Assembly: GCA_027064085.1 (NCBI GenBank)
Contig: JAMOQH010000155.1
Coordinates: forward strand, 1 to 31,277
Origin: a bacterium
GTDB taxonomy: Bacteria; UBP6; JAFGXH01
Direction: 5' to 3'
Length of the DNA stretch: 31,277 nt
Shown: in pieces, positions 1-8,353 of the stretch
Position numbering within the stretch: the stretch's first letter is position 1
Layout of the letters: the number at the start of each line of letters is the position of its first letter
Translations under genes and position numbers: made by a program
Notes under the pieces: model-generated
The model's input: only the letters and a program-made list of their open reading frames with translations
The model's database searches: none
What the model was told of the DNA's origin: nothing

Positions 1-612
1 GGATTACAAGCTCATGCAATGGCTCCACATAAAGGAGTTAATGCTATTAATCATTTAGCAAGATTTCTAATGGAATTGGAAAAGTATAAATTCAAATATG
101 AAGAGCATGATTTACTAGATCCTCCAACGCTAAATGTTGGAATTATAGAAGGTGGAACAGTTATAAATTCTGTACCAAATGAAGCAATTGCTTTTCTCGA
201 TATTAGATATTTACCTTCTCAAAATGTAAATGATATTATTAGTGATTTCAAAGCAATAGTAAAAAAACTTCAAGTTAAATATCAGGATTTAGATATTGAT
301 ATTATTCTTGAAAGTGTTAGTGAGCCAATTGCACTTGACCCTAATAATCTGATTATTTCTACAATCAAAAAAGAAGCTAAATTATTTCATGGTAATGATG
401 TTAAAATTACTGGTATGGGTGGGGGCACCGTTTGCAAAGATTTAATGAGAAATGGAACAGTGGCTCTTTGTTTTTCTGCTGGAGACCATGAGTTTTATCA
501 TCAGGTAAACGAGAATATTTCAATTACAGAGCTTATTGATTATGCTAATATTATGGCTATAGTATTAACGAAATTAAATAATGATAATGAGTTTTATGGA
601 AAATCACTATAA
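1..612 (+). CDS. M20 family metallo-hydrolase (ArgE/DapE-like), 5'-truncated by window edge
   Basis: The frame is open from base 1, so the visible 203 residues are the C-terminal half of a protein whose start lies outside the window. It begins in the dimerisation ('lid') domain with GLQAHAMAPHKGVNAI, the usual signature after the inserted domain of M20 peptidases. It returns to the catalytic domain near the end with MGGGTVCKDL and HQVNEN; that His is the usual late metal ligand. The GGGT...HQxNE arrangement resembles the M20 hydrolases often named succinyl-diaminopimelate desuccinylase or acetylornithine deacetylase-like. Family members are cytoplasmic, two-metal amidohydrolases acting on N-acylated amino acids or dipeptides. 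The substrate here cannot be told, because the metal-binding N-terminal half is missing and no lysine or arginine biosynthesis neighbour is visible. Confidence 0.85.
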   Translation, partial: GLQAHAMAPHKGVNAINHLARFLMELEKYKFKYEEHDLLDPPTLNVGIIEGGTVINSVPNEAIAFLDIRYLPSQNVNDIISDFKAIVKKLQVKYQDLDIDIILESVSEPIALDPNNLIISTIKKEAKLFHGNDVKITGMGGGTVCKDLMRNGTVALCFSAGDHEFYHQVNENISITELIDYANIMAIVLTKLNNDNEFYGKSL

Positions 613-622
613 TTTAGTGATT
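602..622 (+). other. 8-bp hairpin overlapping the stop codon of the M20 gene
   Basis: AATCACTA (602-609) and TAGTGATT (615-622) are perfect inverted repeats around a 5-nt loop containing the TAA stop. It lacks a T-tract. Its TCAC and GTGA cores recur in the next hairpin at 641-656, so alternative pairings between the two are possible. Confidence 0.5.
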
Positions 623-640
623 ATAAATTTTAATGGTTTT

Positions 641-670
641 ATGTGAGTTATCACATTTTTTATTTTTTTT
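641..670 (+). terminator. Rho-independent-type terminator/attenuator before the EF-G-like gene
   Basis: ATGTGA (641-646), loop GTTA, TCACAT (651-656) form a perfect but short 6-bp stem. It is followed by an almost unbroken T-tract to 670. The Shine-Dalgarno of the next gene starts about 3 nt later, leaving no room for a promoter between hairpin and gene. It therefore either ends the M20 transcript with readthrough or acts as an attenuator in the EF-G-like leader. Confidence 0.6.
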
Positions 671-685
671 ATTAGGGAGTTTATT

Positions 686-2758
686 ATGACAAAAGCAGCT
701 ATTCGTAATCTTGGAGTTTTGGGTAAGGATGGTTCAGGTAAAACAACTTTATCTGAAGCCATCCTATTTAAAGGAAAAGCAATAAAAGAAATGGGCTCTG
801 TTATGAAAGGCAATACTGTAATGGATTTTGAAGATGTTGAAAAAAGAAGAAAATTTTCTTTAAAAACATCTGTTGCTCATTTTAATTGGAAAAAAGAATC
901 CTATAACTTAATTGATACTCCTGCATTTTCTGCATTTATACATGATACATTAACTACTATGCAAGTTATTGATGCTGGTTTGATGGTTCTTCCAGGAAAT
1001 GAAGAGGTTTCTGCACAAGTTAGATATTTATGGTCTGAAGCAACTAAAAGTGGCATTCCAACAATGGGGGTAATTACTAACTTAGATAAAGAAGATGGTA
1101 ATTTTAATCAGGCAATCACTGATATAAGTAAAAAATTTGGTAAAAAGCCAATAATCTTACAAATCCCTTATGGTGAAAAAGGAAATTTTAAAGGTTTTAT
1201 TGATTTAGTAAATGGAAAACTTTATGAATATCCTATGGATAAAAGTGGTAAAGTTGAAATTAAAGATGTTCCTGCTGATTATGCTGAACAAGTTGAAGAT
1301 GCAAGAATGGAAATGCTAGAAGAAGTAGCAATGATTAACGATGATTTAACTGAAAAATTTATGGAAGAAATGGATTTAACTCCAGAAGAGACAAAAGCTG
1401 CTTTAATGGAAGGATTTGCAAGTACGAAGTTTTTTCCAGTTGTTATTGCTACGGGAGAGTATGTTCTTGGTATAGAAAGAATGCTTGATTTAGTTTCTGA
1501 GTTTTTACCAGTATCATCCTTAAGAAATAATTATATGATAAATAAAGGAAATGCTGAAGAGGTAACAAAGTTTGATTCTTTACAATCTGATCAATTTTCT
1601 GCTTTAATTTTTAAAACAATGGTAGATCCATTTTTAGGTAATTTGTCTCTTATGAGAGTTACTTCTGGGCATTTAGAAAATGGAATGGAAGTTTATAATC
1701 CTAAAACAGATACAGATGAAAAGATAAGCAAATTATATTTTATGAAAGGCAAAGATTTAGTTGATACCGATATTGCTGTTACTGGTGATATTGTTGCTGT
1801 TGCGAAATTAAAAAATAGTAATACTAATGATACTTTATGTGCAAGTAGTAAAAATCCATTTATATTTGAAACAATTGCTAAGCCTAGTCCTGTTATTCAG
1901 TATGCAATAACTGCAGAAAGTAAAAAAGATGAAGATAAAATGGGCTCTGTTATGCATAAGTTAATGGCAGAAGATCCAACAATAGAATTAATTCAAGATT
2001 CAGAAATGCATCAATTATTACTTGCTGGCCAAGGAAGAATGCAATTAAAAACTCTTGTTGAAGAAGCTAAAAATAAGTATCATGTTGGTCTTAAATTAGA
2101 AGTTCCTAAAGTTCAATATAGGGAAACAATAAAAGGTAAGGCTGAAGCTCAGGGTAAATATAAAAAACAATCTGGTGGTAAAGGTCAGTATGGTGATTGC
2201 CATATTAGAGTAAGGCCATTACCTATGGGTGAAGGTTTTAAATTTGTTGATAAGATTGTTGGAGGTGTAATACCAAGAAACTTTATTCCTTCCGTTGAAA
2301 AAGGATTAATTGAGGCAAAGAAAACTGGTGTATTAAAAGGTTATCCTACTATTGATTTTGAAGCTGAAGTTTTTTATGGTTCTTATCATGCAGTTGATTC
2401 ATCAGATAGAGCATTTCAAGTTGCTGCATCTATGGCATATAAAAAAGCAATGCCTGAAGCTAAGCCTATTGTTTTAGAGCCTTATATGTACTTAGAAATT
2501 TTTGTTGAAGATGATTTAGTTGGTACAATTTATGGTGATTTATCATCAAGAAGAGGTAGAGTAGAGGGAAGTGAAGCTACTGATGGTGGGCAAATTATTA
2601 AAGCTAAAGTTCCACAAGTAGAAGTTATGGAATATGAGCCTATTTTAAATCAACTTACTAGTGGTAATACAAGGTTTAAAATGGAGTTTTCTCATTATGA
2701 AGAGTTTAGGGGTGAATTATCTGATATTCCTCGTAATGGAGAAGAGGAAGAAGAGTAA
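686..2758 (+). CDS. Elongation factor G-like translational GTPase (paralogue with degenerate G motifs)
   Basis: The 690-residue protein has the full five-domain length of EF-G: GTPase domain (about 1-270), domain II (about 300-380), domains III-V to the C-terminus, including the domain IV/V stretch GKGQYGDCHIRVRP and GGVIPRNFIPSVEKG. The P-loop is GKDGSGKT (13-20), not the GHxDHGKT of true EF-G. Switch II is DTPAF (77-81), not DTPGH. The position of NKMD reads TNLD (131-134). This combination fits the 'EF-G-like' group (PRK12740 type) rather than canonical FusA, and is more diverged than usual in G3 and G4. Family function is poorly defined (ribosome-associated GTPase, possible accessory translocase or recycling factor). 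The start ATG is preceded by TTAGGGAG. The C-terminus ends in a run of Glu. It sits alone between two hairpins. Confidence 0.9.
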   Translation: MTKAAIRNLGVLGKDGSGKTTLSEAILFKGKAIKEMGSVMKGNTVMDFEDVEKRRKFSLKTSVAHFNWKKESYNLIDTPAFSAFIHDTLTTMQVIDAGLMVLPGNEEVSAQVRYLWSEATKSGIPTMGVITNLDKEDGNFNQAITDISKKFGKKPIILQIPYGEKGNFKGFIDLVNGKLYEYPMDKSGKVEIKDVPADYAEQVEDARMEMLEEVAMINDDLTEKFMEEMDLTPEETKAALMEGFASTKFFPVVIATGEYVLGIERMLDLVSEFLPVSSLRNNYMINKGNAEEVTKFDSLQSDQFSALIFKTMVDPFLGNLSLMRVTSGHLENGMEVYNPKTDTDEKISKLYFMKGKDLVDTDIAVTGDIVAVAKLKNSNTNDTLCASSKNPFIFETIAKPSPVIQYAITAESKKDEDKMGSVMHKLMAEDPTIELIQDSEMHQLLLAGQGRMQLKTLVEEAKNKYHVGLKLEVPKVQYRETIKGKAEAQGKYKKQSGGKGQYGDCHIRVRPLPMGEGFKFVDKIVGGVIPRNFIPSVEKGLIEAKKTGVLKGYPTIDFEAEVFYGSYHAVDSSDRAFQVAASMAYKKAMPEAKPIVLEPYMYLEIFVEDDLVGTIYGDLSSRRGRVEGSEATDGGQIIKAKVPQVEVMEYEPILNQLTSGNTRFKMEFSHYEEFRGELSDIPRNGEEEEE

Positions 2759-2788
2759 CATTTCAAAGCCTTACAGTCTTTTCCATGC

Positions 2789-2819
2789 AAAAAAGTAACC
2801 AGCAAGCTGTTTCTTTTTT
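2789..2819 (+). terminator. Probable terminator after the EF-G-like gene
   Basis: AAAAAAGTAACCAGC (2789-2803) pairs with GCTGTTTCTTTTTT (2806-2819) with one mismatch and one bulge. The resulting long A-tract/T-tract stem ends in a T-run, the usual layout of an intrinsic terminator that can also work in the opposite direction. It lies 30 nt after the stop codon. Confidence 0.55.
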
Positions 2820-2891
2820 ATTATACATAATACATTAAATTAATAAAACTGTGATTTTTCAATGATATCAACAAATGGAGTTTAATAAATA

Positions 2892-2920
2892 TTGACTTTT
2901 TTTGATTTTAGATATATAAA
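2892..2920 (+). promoter_or_regulatory. Sigma-70-type promoter for the Cys-rich lipoprotein gene
   Basis: TTGACT (2892-2897), a 17-bp spacer and TATAAA (2915-2920) are present, 29 nt before the ATG. The remainder of the 190-bp gap upstream holds the terminator at 2789 and AT-rich sequence in which nothing else was recognised. Confidence 0.6.
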
Positions 2921-2948
2921 GTAGGTAAATATTATTTATGGAGATATT

Positions 2949-4853
2949 ATGAAATATTTTTTATTACTTTTGTCTTTTTTTATATTGATTTCATGTTCAG
3001 AAACTGCAAAAGTTGGTTGTTCTGATGATAGTGATTGTGCAGATGACAGAATTTGTGAATTGGAAAGTAATTCTTGTGTTACTTGTAAAGCAACTATGTG
3101 CAACTATGATAATGCAACTGGTGTTTGTGAAGCCAATAGTGATGGGAAAATTCATTGTGCAATGGGAGATTGTAAAGAAGGTTTTTGGGATATCGATAAT
3201 GATGATAATAATGGCTGTGAGTATTCCTGTAGTGTAACGAACAATGGTGTTGAAATTTGTGATACTAAGGATAATAACTGTGACGGAAAGACAGATGAAG
3301 GCTTAGATTGTTCTTGTAACGAAAATGAAAGCAATACCTGTATTGTTGCTGGTACTTCATGTGATGGTACACAAGATTGTGTTTCAGGTTCTTGGGGAGA
3401 ATGTACAACAAATGATACGACAGTAGGGGTAGAAATTTGTGATAACCTTGATAATGACTGTAATGATGGTGTTGATGAAGATTTTAAAACTAATGGAGTT
3501 TATACAAAAGATGACCATTGTGGAGCATGTAATCAGAAATGTGAGGCAATTCATGGTACAAATTCATGTGCAACTACTGGTACTTGTAATCCCATTTGTG
3601 AAGATGGCTGGAATGATTTTGATAAAAATGGCTTAAATGGTTGTGAAACGGGATGTGCCTTATATTCATTAGAAGAAGGTAAAATAAATAAAGTTATTTT
3701 AAGCTCAAATGGTGAATATATTATAGGAGATAGTGATAGTTTTTATAAAGATGGTAAAATTTTAATTTCTTATACGAAGTCTAATGAATTTGCTAGTTCT
3801 ATTGTTGCTAAAATAATAGATAAAGATGGCTCTGTAATAAAAGATGAAGTTTTCCTTGCGTCAACCGGGGGCGGTGAGTTTTCAATTAAGCCTAAGGTTG
3901 TAATGACAGATAGTTATAATTATATTCTTTATAGAGATAACTATAAAAATGATGGTTCTAAAAAAGTTAAACTTTTGATTAAAGATAATAATTTAAATCT
4001 AGGTAATTCTTTAGAAATTACTCCAATAGGTACTTCTGCAAGTATTGCTAAAAAAAATTATGTAGCAAATAATATTTTTATGGTATGGAGTAGAAATATG
4101 CTGAAAATTGGAGGAGGAGATGTTTCTGTTATCTATTTTAGGTCTTATGATGAAGTCAATTCTCAATTAAATACAGTTTATACTGTCATTAATTCAAGTG
4201 GAGATGATTTTATCGCTCCTAAAATTACAACAGCAAATTCTTATATTGCTATAGCATATTGTGATGTCACAGGGCATGGACAATCAAATTTAAATGTCTA
4301 TTCTTTAAAGGATAACTATACTAATCCTGTAACTAAAGTAGTTGACTCTTTTACTAATACTGATTGTAATGATTTTGAAAATACTGGTAGTATTACATCA
4401 GATGGTGATTCTTTTTATGTTTCTTATGTAAATAATTTAAGTTTTAATATAAAAAAATATACTTATGGATTAGTTAATCCTGATTCTCACACAGAATATG
4501 ACATTAGATTAGATAAAAAATATAGTATTTTAGGAACAGATGATGAAAATAAAATAGTGAATAGTTCAATTAATTATAAAAATAATAATTTATTATTAGC
4601 TTATAGCAAACTTTTCATAACTAATGCGGGTAGTTTAGGATTAATTAATCATAAAAAGGTTTATCAAAGATTGAATTCAGACTTAGAACTTAAAGATACT
4701 AGAGATTTGATAAGCTCATTAGGTGTGGGCCTAAGTAGCTTTAATATGTCTATTCTTTATACTGATGATAATGAAATTATTCTTCAATATGAAAATAAAC
4801 AAGGAGTTGATAATAATATAGAAATTATAAGAAGCTCAAGTTGTGAAAATTAA
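2949..4853 (+). CDS. Cys-rich lipoprotein with MopE-type motifs
   Basis: The 634-residue protein starts with a lipoprotein signal peptide: MKYF, a hydrophobic core and lipobox LISC with the lipidated Cys at residue 16. A Cys-rich region follows to about residue 235. It contains a CSDDSDC module, two acidic MopE-like motifs (CDTKDNNCDGKTDEG and CDNLDNDCNDGVDEDF), a CGACNQKC module, and Asp/Asn-rich loops such as DIDNDDNNGC and DFDKNGLNGC. Such modules are common in myxobacterial-type surface proteins and are thought to bind Cu or Ca. The remaining ~400 residues have few Cys and are rich in beta-strand patterns, with a lone Cys near the end (SSSCEN); the fold is not recognised. It is probably anchored in the outer membrane or on the cell surface. 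The start is supported by GGAGA 6 nt before the ATG. Confidence 0.8.
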   Translation: MKYFLLLLSFFILISCSETAKVGCSDDSDCADDRICELESNSCVTCKATMCNYDNATGVCEANSDGKIHCAMGDCKEGFWDIDNDDNNGCEYSCSVTNNGVEICDTKDNNCDGKTDEGLDCSCNENESNTCIVAGTSCDGTQDCVSGSWGECTTNDTTVGVEICDNLDNDCNDGVDEDFKTNGVYTKDDHCGACNQKCEAIHGTNSCATTGTCNPICEDGWNDFDKNGLNGCETGCALYSLEEGKINKVILSSNGEYIIGDSDSFYKDGKILISYTKSNEFASSIVAKIIDKDGSVIKDEVFLASTGGGEFSIKPKVVMTDSYNYILYRDNYKNDGSKKVKLLIKDNNLNLGNSLEITPIGTSASIAKKNYVANNIFMVWSRNMLKIGGGDVSVIYFRSYDEVNSQLNTVYTVINSSGDDFIAPKITTANSYIAIAYCDVTGHGQSNLNVYSLKDNYTNPVTKVVDSFTNTDCNDFENTGSITSDGDSFYVSYVNNLSFNIKKYTYGLVNPDSHTEYDIRLDKKYSILGTDDENKIVNSSINYKNNNLLLAYSKLFITNAGSLGLINHKKVYQRLNSDLELKDTRDLISSLGVGLSSFNMSILYTDDNEIILQYENKQGVDNNIEIIRSSSCEN

Positions 4854-4856
4854 TCT

Positions 4857-4884
4857 TTGATTTATAAAAAAAATTATATATAAT
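4857..4884 (+). promoter_or_regulatory. Sigma-70-type promoter for the Sel1-repeat gene
   Basis: TTGATT (4857-4862) and a perfect TATAAT (4879-4884) are separated by 16 bp. Transcription would start just before the TTTGGAGA ribosome-binding site, giving a very short leader. Confidence 0.55.
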
Positions 4885-4903
4885 AAAATTTTTGGAGAAA
4901 ATA

Positions 4904-5899
4904 ATGAATTTTAGAGAAAATGTATTAAAATTACTTTCTAACAAAGCCTCAGAAGAAGATAAAATGGCTATTTTAGATGAAATGGAAAATAATGCGAATG
5001 ATAATCTAGCTGTTGCTGGATATTTGACATACTATTATCATGAAGTTGATCATAATCATGAAAAACATCATAAATATGAAAATTTACTAAACGGTAAAAA
5101 CTTAAAAGAATTGGCAAAGAATGATGCCGATTTAGCATTTGTGGTTGCATTGTTGATGAGTGCATCTATTATTTTTGAACAAAATGTTTCAGAAATGATA
5201 ACTTGGTTTGATGTTTCTTCTAAAAATGGAAATCCTTTAGCTGATTTCGAAATGGGATTTTATTACTATCAGCTTGCTCTTGAAGGTGAAGAAATCAATA
5301 TGAAAACTGAAGTAAGCAAAGCTTTAACTTATTTTGATAAAGCAAGAAAAGCTGGGTTAACAGAAGCAATACTTGCTATGGCAGAACTTTATATTGAAGT
5401 TGATGATGTGAAAAATGCAAGAAAAATGTTTGAAGAAGCTATTCAATTAAATGATAGCGATGGTTATCTTGGAATCGCGTTGATAGAATATGATAATGAA
5501 AATTTTAAAAAATCTAAAGAGTATTTACTTAAAAGTTTTGAAATAGATAATAATAGAGTTGCTTCTTTTTATTTAGGTGGAATGTATTTTGAAGAGAATG
5601 ATGAAGAAAAGGGATTGTATTACTTACAAAAAAGTGCAGAGCAGGGTAATATTGATGCAATGTTTGATTTAGGTGTTTTATATCTAGATGGAGAAGTTGT
5701 TAAACAAGATGATAAAAAGGCATTTGATTATTTTTCTTATGCTGCTCAAAAAGGAGATGCGGGTTCTCAGTTTTATGTTGGCGTTTTCTATAAAGAAGGA
5801 AAAGTTGTTAAGCAAAGTGATGAAGATGCAAAATATTGGCTTGAAGCTGCCGCTGACCAAGGAGATGAAGATGCAATTGAAGCATTGGGAAGTTTCTAG
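4904..5899 (+). CDS. Sel1-like (TPR-type) repeat protein
   Basis: The 331-residue protein has no signal peptide or membrane segment, so it is probably cytoplasmic. The C-terminal half carries several Sel1-like repeats, for example GLYYLQKSAEQGNIDAMFDL, AFDYFSYAAQKGDAGSQFYV and AKYWLEAAADQGDEDAIEAL, each followed by the GxxYxxGxxVKQ-type turn. The N-terminal half is acidic and helical, with weaker TPR-like units. Sel1 proteins are adaptor scaffolds; no partner is indicated by the context. The start is the ATG at 4904: an in-frame TTG at 4892 overlaps the TTTGGAGA ribosome-binding site and is rejected. The TAG stop falls in a CTAG that also supplies the stop of the convergent minus-strand gene. 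Confidence 0.85.
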   Translation: MNFRENVLKLLSNKASEEDKMAILDEMENNANDNLAVAGYLTYYYHEVDHNHEKHHKYENLLNGKNLKELAKNDADLAFVVALLMSASIIFEQNVSEMITWFDVSSKNGNPLADFEMGFYYYQLALEGEEINMKTEVSKALTYFDKARKAGLTEAILAMAELYIEVDDVKNARKMFEEAIQLNDSDGYLGIALIEYDNENFKKSKEYLLKSFEIDNNRVASFYLGGMYFEENDEEKGLYYLQKSAEQGNIDAMFDLGVLYLDGEVVKQDDKKAFDYFSYAAQKGDAGSQFYVGVFYKEGKVVKQSDEDAKYWLEAAADQGDEDAIEALGSF

Positions 5900-7551
5900 T
5901 TGTTTTTTTTCAGGGATATTTTCTCGCCCCCTTCTATTTCAATTTTTATAAAACCACCAAGTGCATCTAGGTCACTTCCGTTTATATAAATTGTTTTCTT
6001 TTCCATTGAGTCAATTTTTGCATCATAACCTAATAAGTGAGTAATTGTTGATGAAATATCATAGTGAGATTTTATATTTTTTAATTGAATTTTCATTTCT
6101 TTTGAAATAGGTCGGTTTGAGGCAAATATAAATGGAACTTTATAAACTTCAGGTTCAAACCAGCCATGTCCTTTATGCCCTTTTTCATTCAATAATTCTC
6201 CATGATCTGAAACATAGAAAAAATATGTTTCTTTTTTTACATTTCTTAATATGTACTTTATTATTGATGATAATACATAATCACTGTAAAGTATTGAGTT
6301 ATTATATTCACTTTTAAATTTCTTAAAACTTTTGGGTGACCTTATCTCATATGGAGAATGGGAGCCTTGCATCTCTAAGGTAACTAAATTATTGTTATTT
6401 TCCAAGTCTATTTTCTTTATAAATTTCAGTAAATCCTCATCCATACCTGTTGTTTTTCCTAATTTATCTTTAAATTCATCTCTTGTTAAATCTTCTTTTA
6501 GGTACTTACTACATATTAAAGTATGAATAATTGTCATATACTGTTTTTCTTGTGCTGTTATAAAATATGTATCAAAATTATTTGATTTTGCAAGGTTAAA
6601 TATACAGTTTTCTTGTTCTGCAATTTGTTGTGTTACTCCTGGATATTTCAATCTATTAATTAAAACGGCTACTGATGTTTTAGTCATTGTCCCACCAGAA
6701 TAAACCCAGTTATAAAATGTTTTATTAGCTTGTTCTTTAAATAATTTCTTTAAAAGAGGAGTAGTTTCTTCTTTTTTATAATCAAGAAAGGATACATTTT
6801 TAGCTCTTAGTGTTTCTCCTATTATAAGAATAATATTGATATTTGGATTCTTTTTAATCTTTTTAGGCTTTTTCAACACTTTAAAATGAGAATTATGTCC
6901 TAATAATTTTTTAGGAACTATTCCTATTATAAAATAATTTATACTTTTGAATAAATTAAATGAGGAACTATTGCCTGCAAGGGGATAAATCATTTTACTT
7001 GATCTGCTGTAGAGTTTATTTGATGTTCTATATACAATTCTTATATCATTTATTATGAAAACAAATAATAATAATAACAATAATTTAGATGAATATTTGA
7101 ATGTATAAATAATAGCATTAAACTTTTTATTAATTAAATAAAGTAAAGTAAAGGATATAAGTATGAGTATAGAAGGAATTATTAATATATTTAATGAACT
7201 TAAAAAAGATTCTCTTATATCATTCATATTTGTAAAAATTGCATAAAACTCTATTGCTCTAAATAGGTTGCCGTAATATTCAAAATGAACTAATTGTACA
7301 AAAGAAAAGAGAAGGATTATAGAGTATATAATAATCCTATTTTTATATTTAGGTAGTGTTGCAGTAAGAATAATTGTAATAAGTAGATAATAATTCATAT
7401 TAAATTCATAGTTTTTGTTAAGAATATGATATATGAAATCCATTATAGTAAAAGAAAACCATATTAAAAAAATATAAAATATCGATGTTTTATATTTTTT
7501 TATGTTTATCTTTTTTAAATTTTCCACTATTCCACTCAAAAAATCATACAT
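5896..7551 (-). CDS. Phosphoethanolamine transferase, EptA/MCR-type (sulfatase fold)
   Basis: The 551-residue protein has about five N-terminal membrane segments (roughly 21-40, 53-66, 71-90, 120-140, 155-172) and then a periplasmic sulfatase-fold domain. The alkaline phosphatase-type metal site is recognisable: IIGETLRAKN with Glu246, the nucleophile loop SGGTMTKTS (Thr290, or Thr288), MQGSHSPYE, and SDHGELLNEKGHKGHGW with Asp449/His450. Family members move phosphoethanolamine from phosphatidylethanolamine to lipid A, core sugars or other glycans. The acceptor here is unknown. The Cys pair that flanks the nucleophile loop in EptA/MCR is absent. No Shine-Dalgarno precedes the ATG at 7551; a GTG eight codons downstream is a possible alternative start. 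It converges with and overlaps the Sel1 gene by 4 bp. Confidence 0.85.
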   Translation of the reverse strand: MYDFLSGIVENLKKINIKKYKTSIFYIFLIWFSFTIMDFIYHILNKNYEFNMNYYLLITIILTATLPKYKNRIIIYSIILLFSFVQLVHFEYYGNLFRAIEFYAIFTNMNDIRESFLSSLNILIIPSILILISFTLLYLINKKFNAIIYTFKYSSKLLLLLLFVFIINDIRIVYRTSNKLYSRSSKMIYPLAGNSSSFNLFKSINYFIIGIVPKKLLGHNSHFKVLKKPKKIKKNPNINIILIIGETLRAKNVSFLDYKKEETTPLLKKLFKEQANKTFYNWVYSGGTMTKTSVAVLINRLKYPGVTQQIAEQENCIFNLAKSNNFDTYFITAQEKQYMTIIHTLICSKYLKEDLTRDEFKDKLGKTTGMDEDLLKFIKKIDLENNNNLVTLEMQGSHSPYEIRSPKSFKKFKSEYNNSILYSDYVLSSIIKYILRNVKKETYFFYVSDHGELLNEKGHKGHGWFEPEVYKVPFIFASNRPISKEMKIQLKNIKSHYDISSTITHLLGYDAKIDSMEKKTIYINGSDLDALGGFIKIEIEGGEKISLKKNN

Positions 7552-7558
7552 AAAGGAC

Positions 7559-7588
7559 TTACTAGCACAATATATATAATCTTGTCAA
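7559..7588 (-). promoter_or_regulatory. Possible promoter for the phosphoethanolamine transferase gene
   Basis: On the minus strand TTGACA (7588-7583) is followed after 18 bp by the weak -10 TAGTAA (7564-7559). Initiation would fall almost at the ATG, consistent with a nearly leaderless message and with the lack of a ribosome-binding site. The -35 is perfect; the -10 matches only 3 of 6 positions. Confidence 0.35.
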
Positions 7589-7659
7589 TACCTCATTTTT
7601 ATCTCCTAAAATAATATGTAACTTAGACTGATGATTATGGACTTTTATTCAATAAAAAT

Positions 7660-7688
7660 TTGACATAATTACTTTTAAGTAATATATT
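7660..7688 (+). promoter_or_regulatory. Sigma-70-type promoter for the methyltransferase gene
   Basis: A perfect TTGACA (7660-7665), a 17-bp spacer and TATATT (7683-7688) are present, 25 nt before the ATG. It lies in the 162-bp divergent region shared with the phosphoethanolamine transferase. Confidence 0.7.
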
Positions 7689-7713
7689 TACTTTAAATTT
7701 TATTTGGAGAATA

Positions 7714-8328
7714 ATGCCCGATAAAAAAACGATACATTTTTACAATATAAATGCAGAAAATCTTCACAAGGTATACAAAACAGTTGGTCGTGGTGTTTCA
7801 ATGTATTTTAAGTCATTTTTTGAGCCAGAAAGCAAGGTGTTAGAAATTGGTTTTGGGAGTGGAAGAGACTTATCTACATTAAATAATGAGAATATTAGGG
7901 CAAATGGGATAGAGGCAAGTATTAGCATGCTCAATGTAGCAACAAAGTATTATCCTAAATTAGCAATAAGAGTTTGGTTGGACTCATTGCCATATTTAAA
8001 AACCATTGAAGATAAATCTTATGATGCAATTCTATGTTCTGCTGTTTTAATGCATATAAGCGAAGATGAAATGCCTATTGCAATAAAAAATATAGCTAGA
8101 GTTATAAAAAAAGGGGGAAAATTATTAATTTCTATTCCATCTATTAGGGATGATGTAAATCTTGATACATTGAGAGATCGATATGGCAGACTGTATAATA
8201 ACTACTCATCAAGCTTGTATTTAGAAATGTTTAAATTAGTAGGATTCAGGCTTTTATTTCAAGAAGAAAATAAAGATGCCATGAAAAGAAAGTTTAATTG
8301 GATAACAATGGGGTTCATAAAAGAATAA
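7714..8328 (+). CDS. Class I SAM-dependent methyltransferase
   Basis: The 204-residue protein is a single Rossmann-type methyltransferase domain. Motif I is VLEIGFGSGRD (42-52). An acidic residue ends the second strand (GIEAS). The post-II/motif IV region is YDAILCSAVLMHI, and motif V/VI is ARVIKKGGKLLISIP. These match the Methyltransf_11/25-type small-molecule or protein methyltransferases; the substrate cannot be told. TTTGGAGA lies 5-6 nt before the ATG. It has its own strong promoter and is separated from the motor ATPase gene by a 54-bp gap with another promoter-like element, so it may be an independent unit. Confidence 0.85.
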   Translation: MPDKKTIHFYNINAENLHKVYKTVGRGVSMYFKSFFEPESKVLEIGFGSGRDLSTLNNENIRANGIEASISMLNVATKYYPKLAIRVWLDSLPYLKTIEDKSYDAILCSAVLMHISEDEMPIAIKNIARVIKKGGKLLISIPSIRDDVNLDTLRDRYGRLYNNYSSSLYLEMFKLVGFRLLFQEENKDAMKRKFNWITMGFIKE

Positions 8329-8353
8329 AAACTTAATTTTTAAATTTATTTAT

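Noticed and set aside
4892-4903. TTG start extending the Sel1-repeat protein by four residues
   Set aside because: The TTG and next codons are the TTTGGAGA ribosome-binding site for the ATG at 4904.
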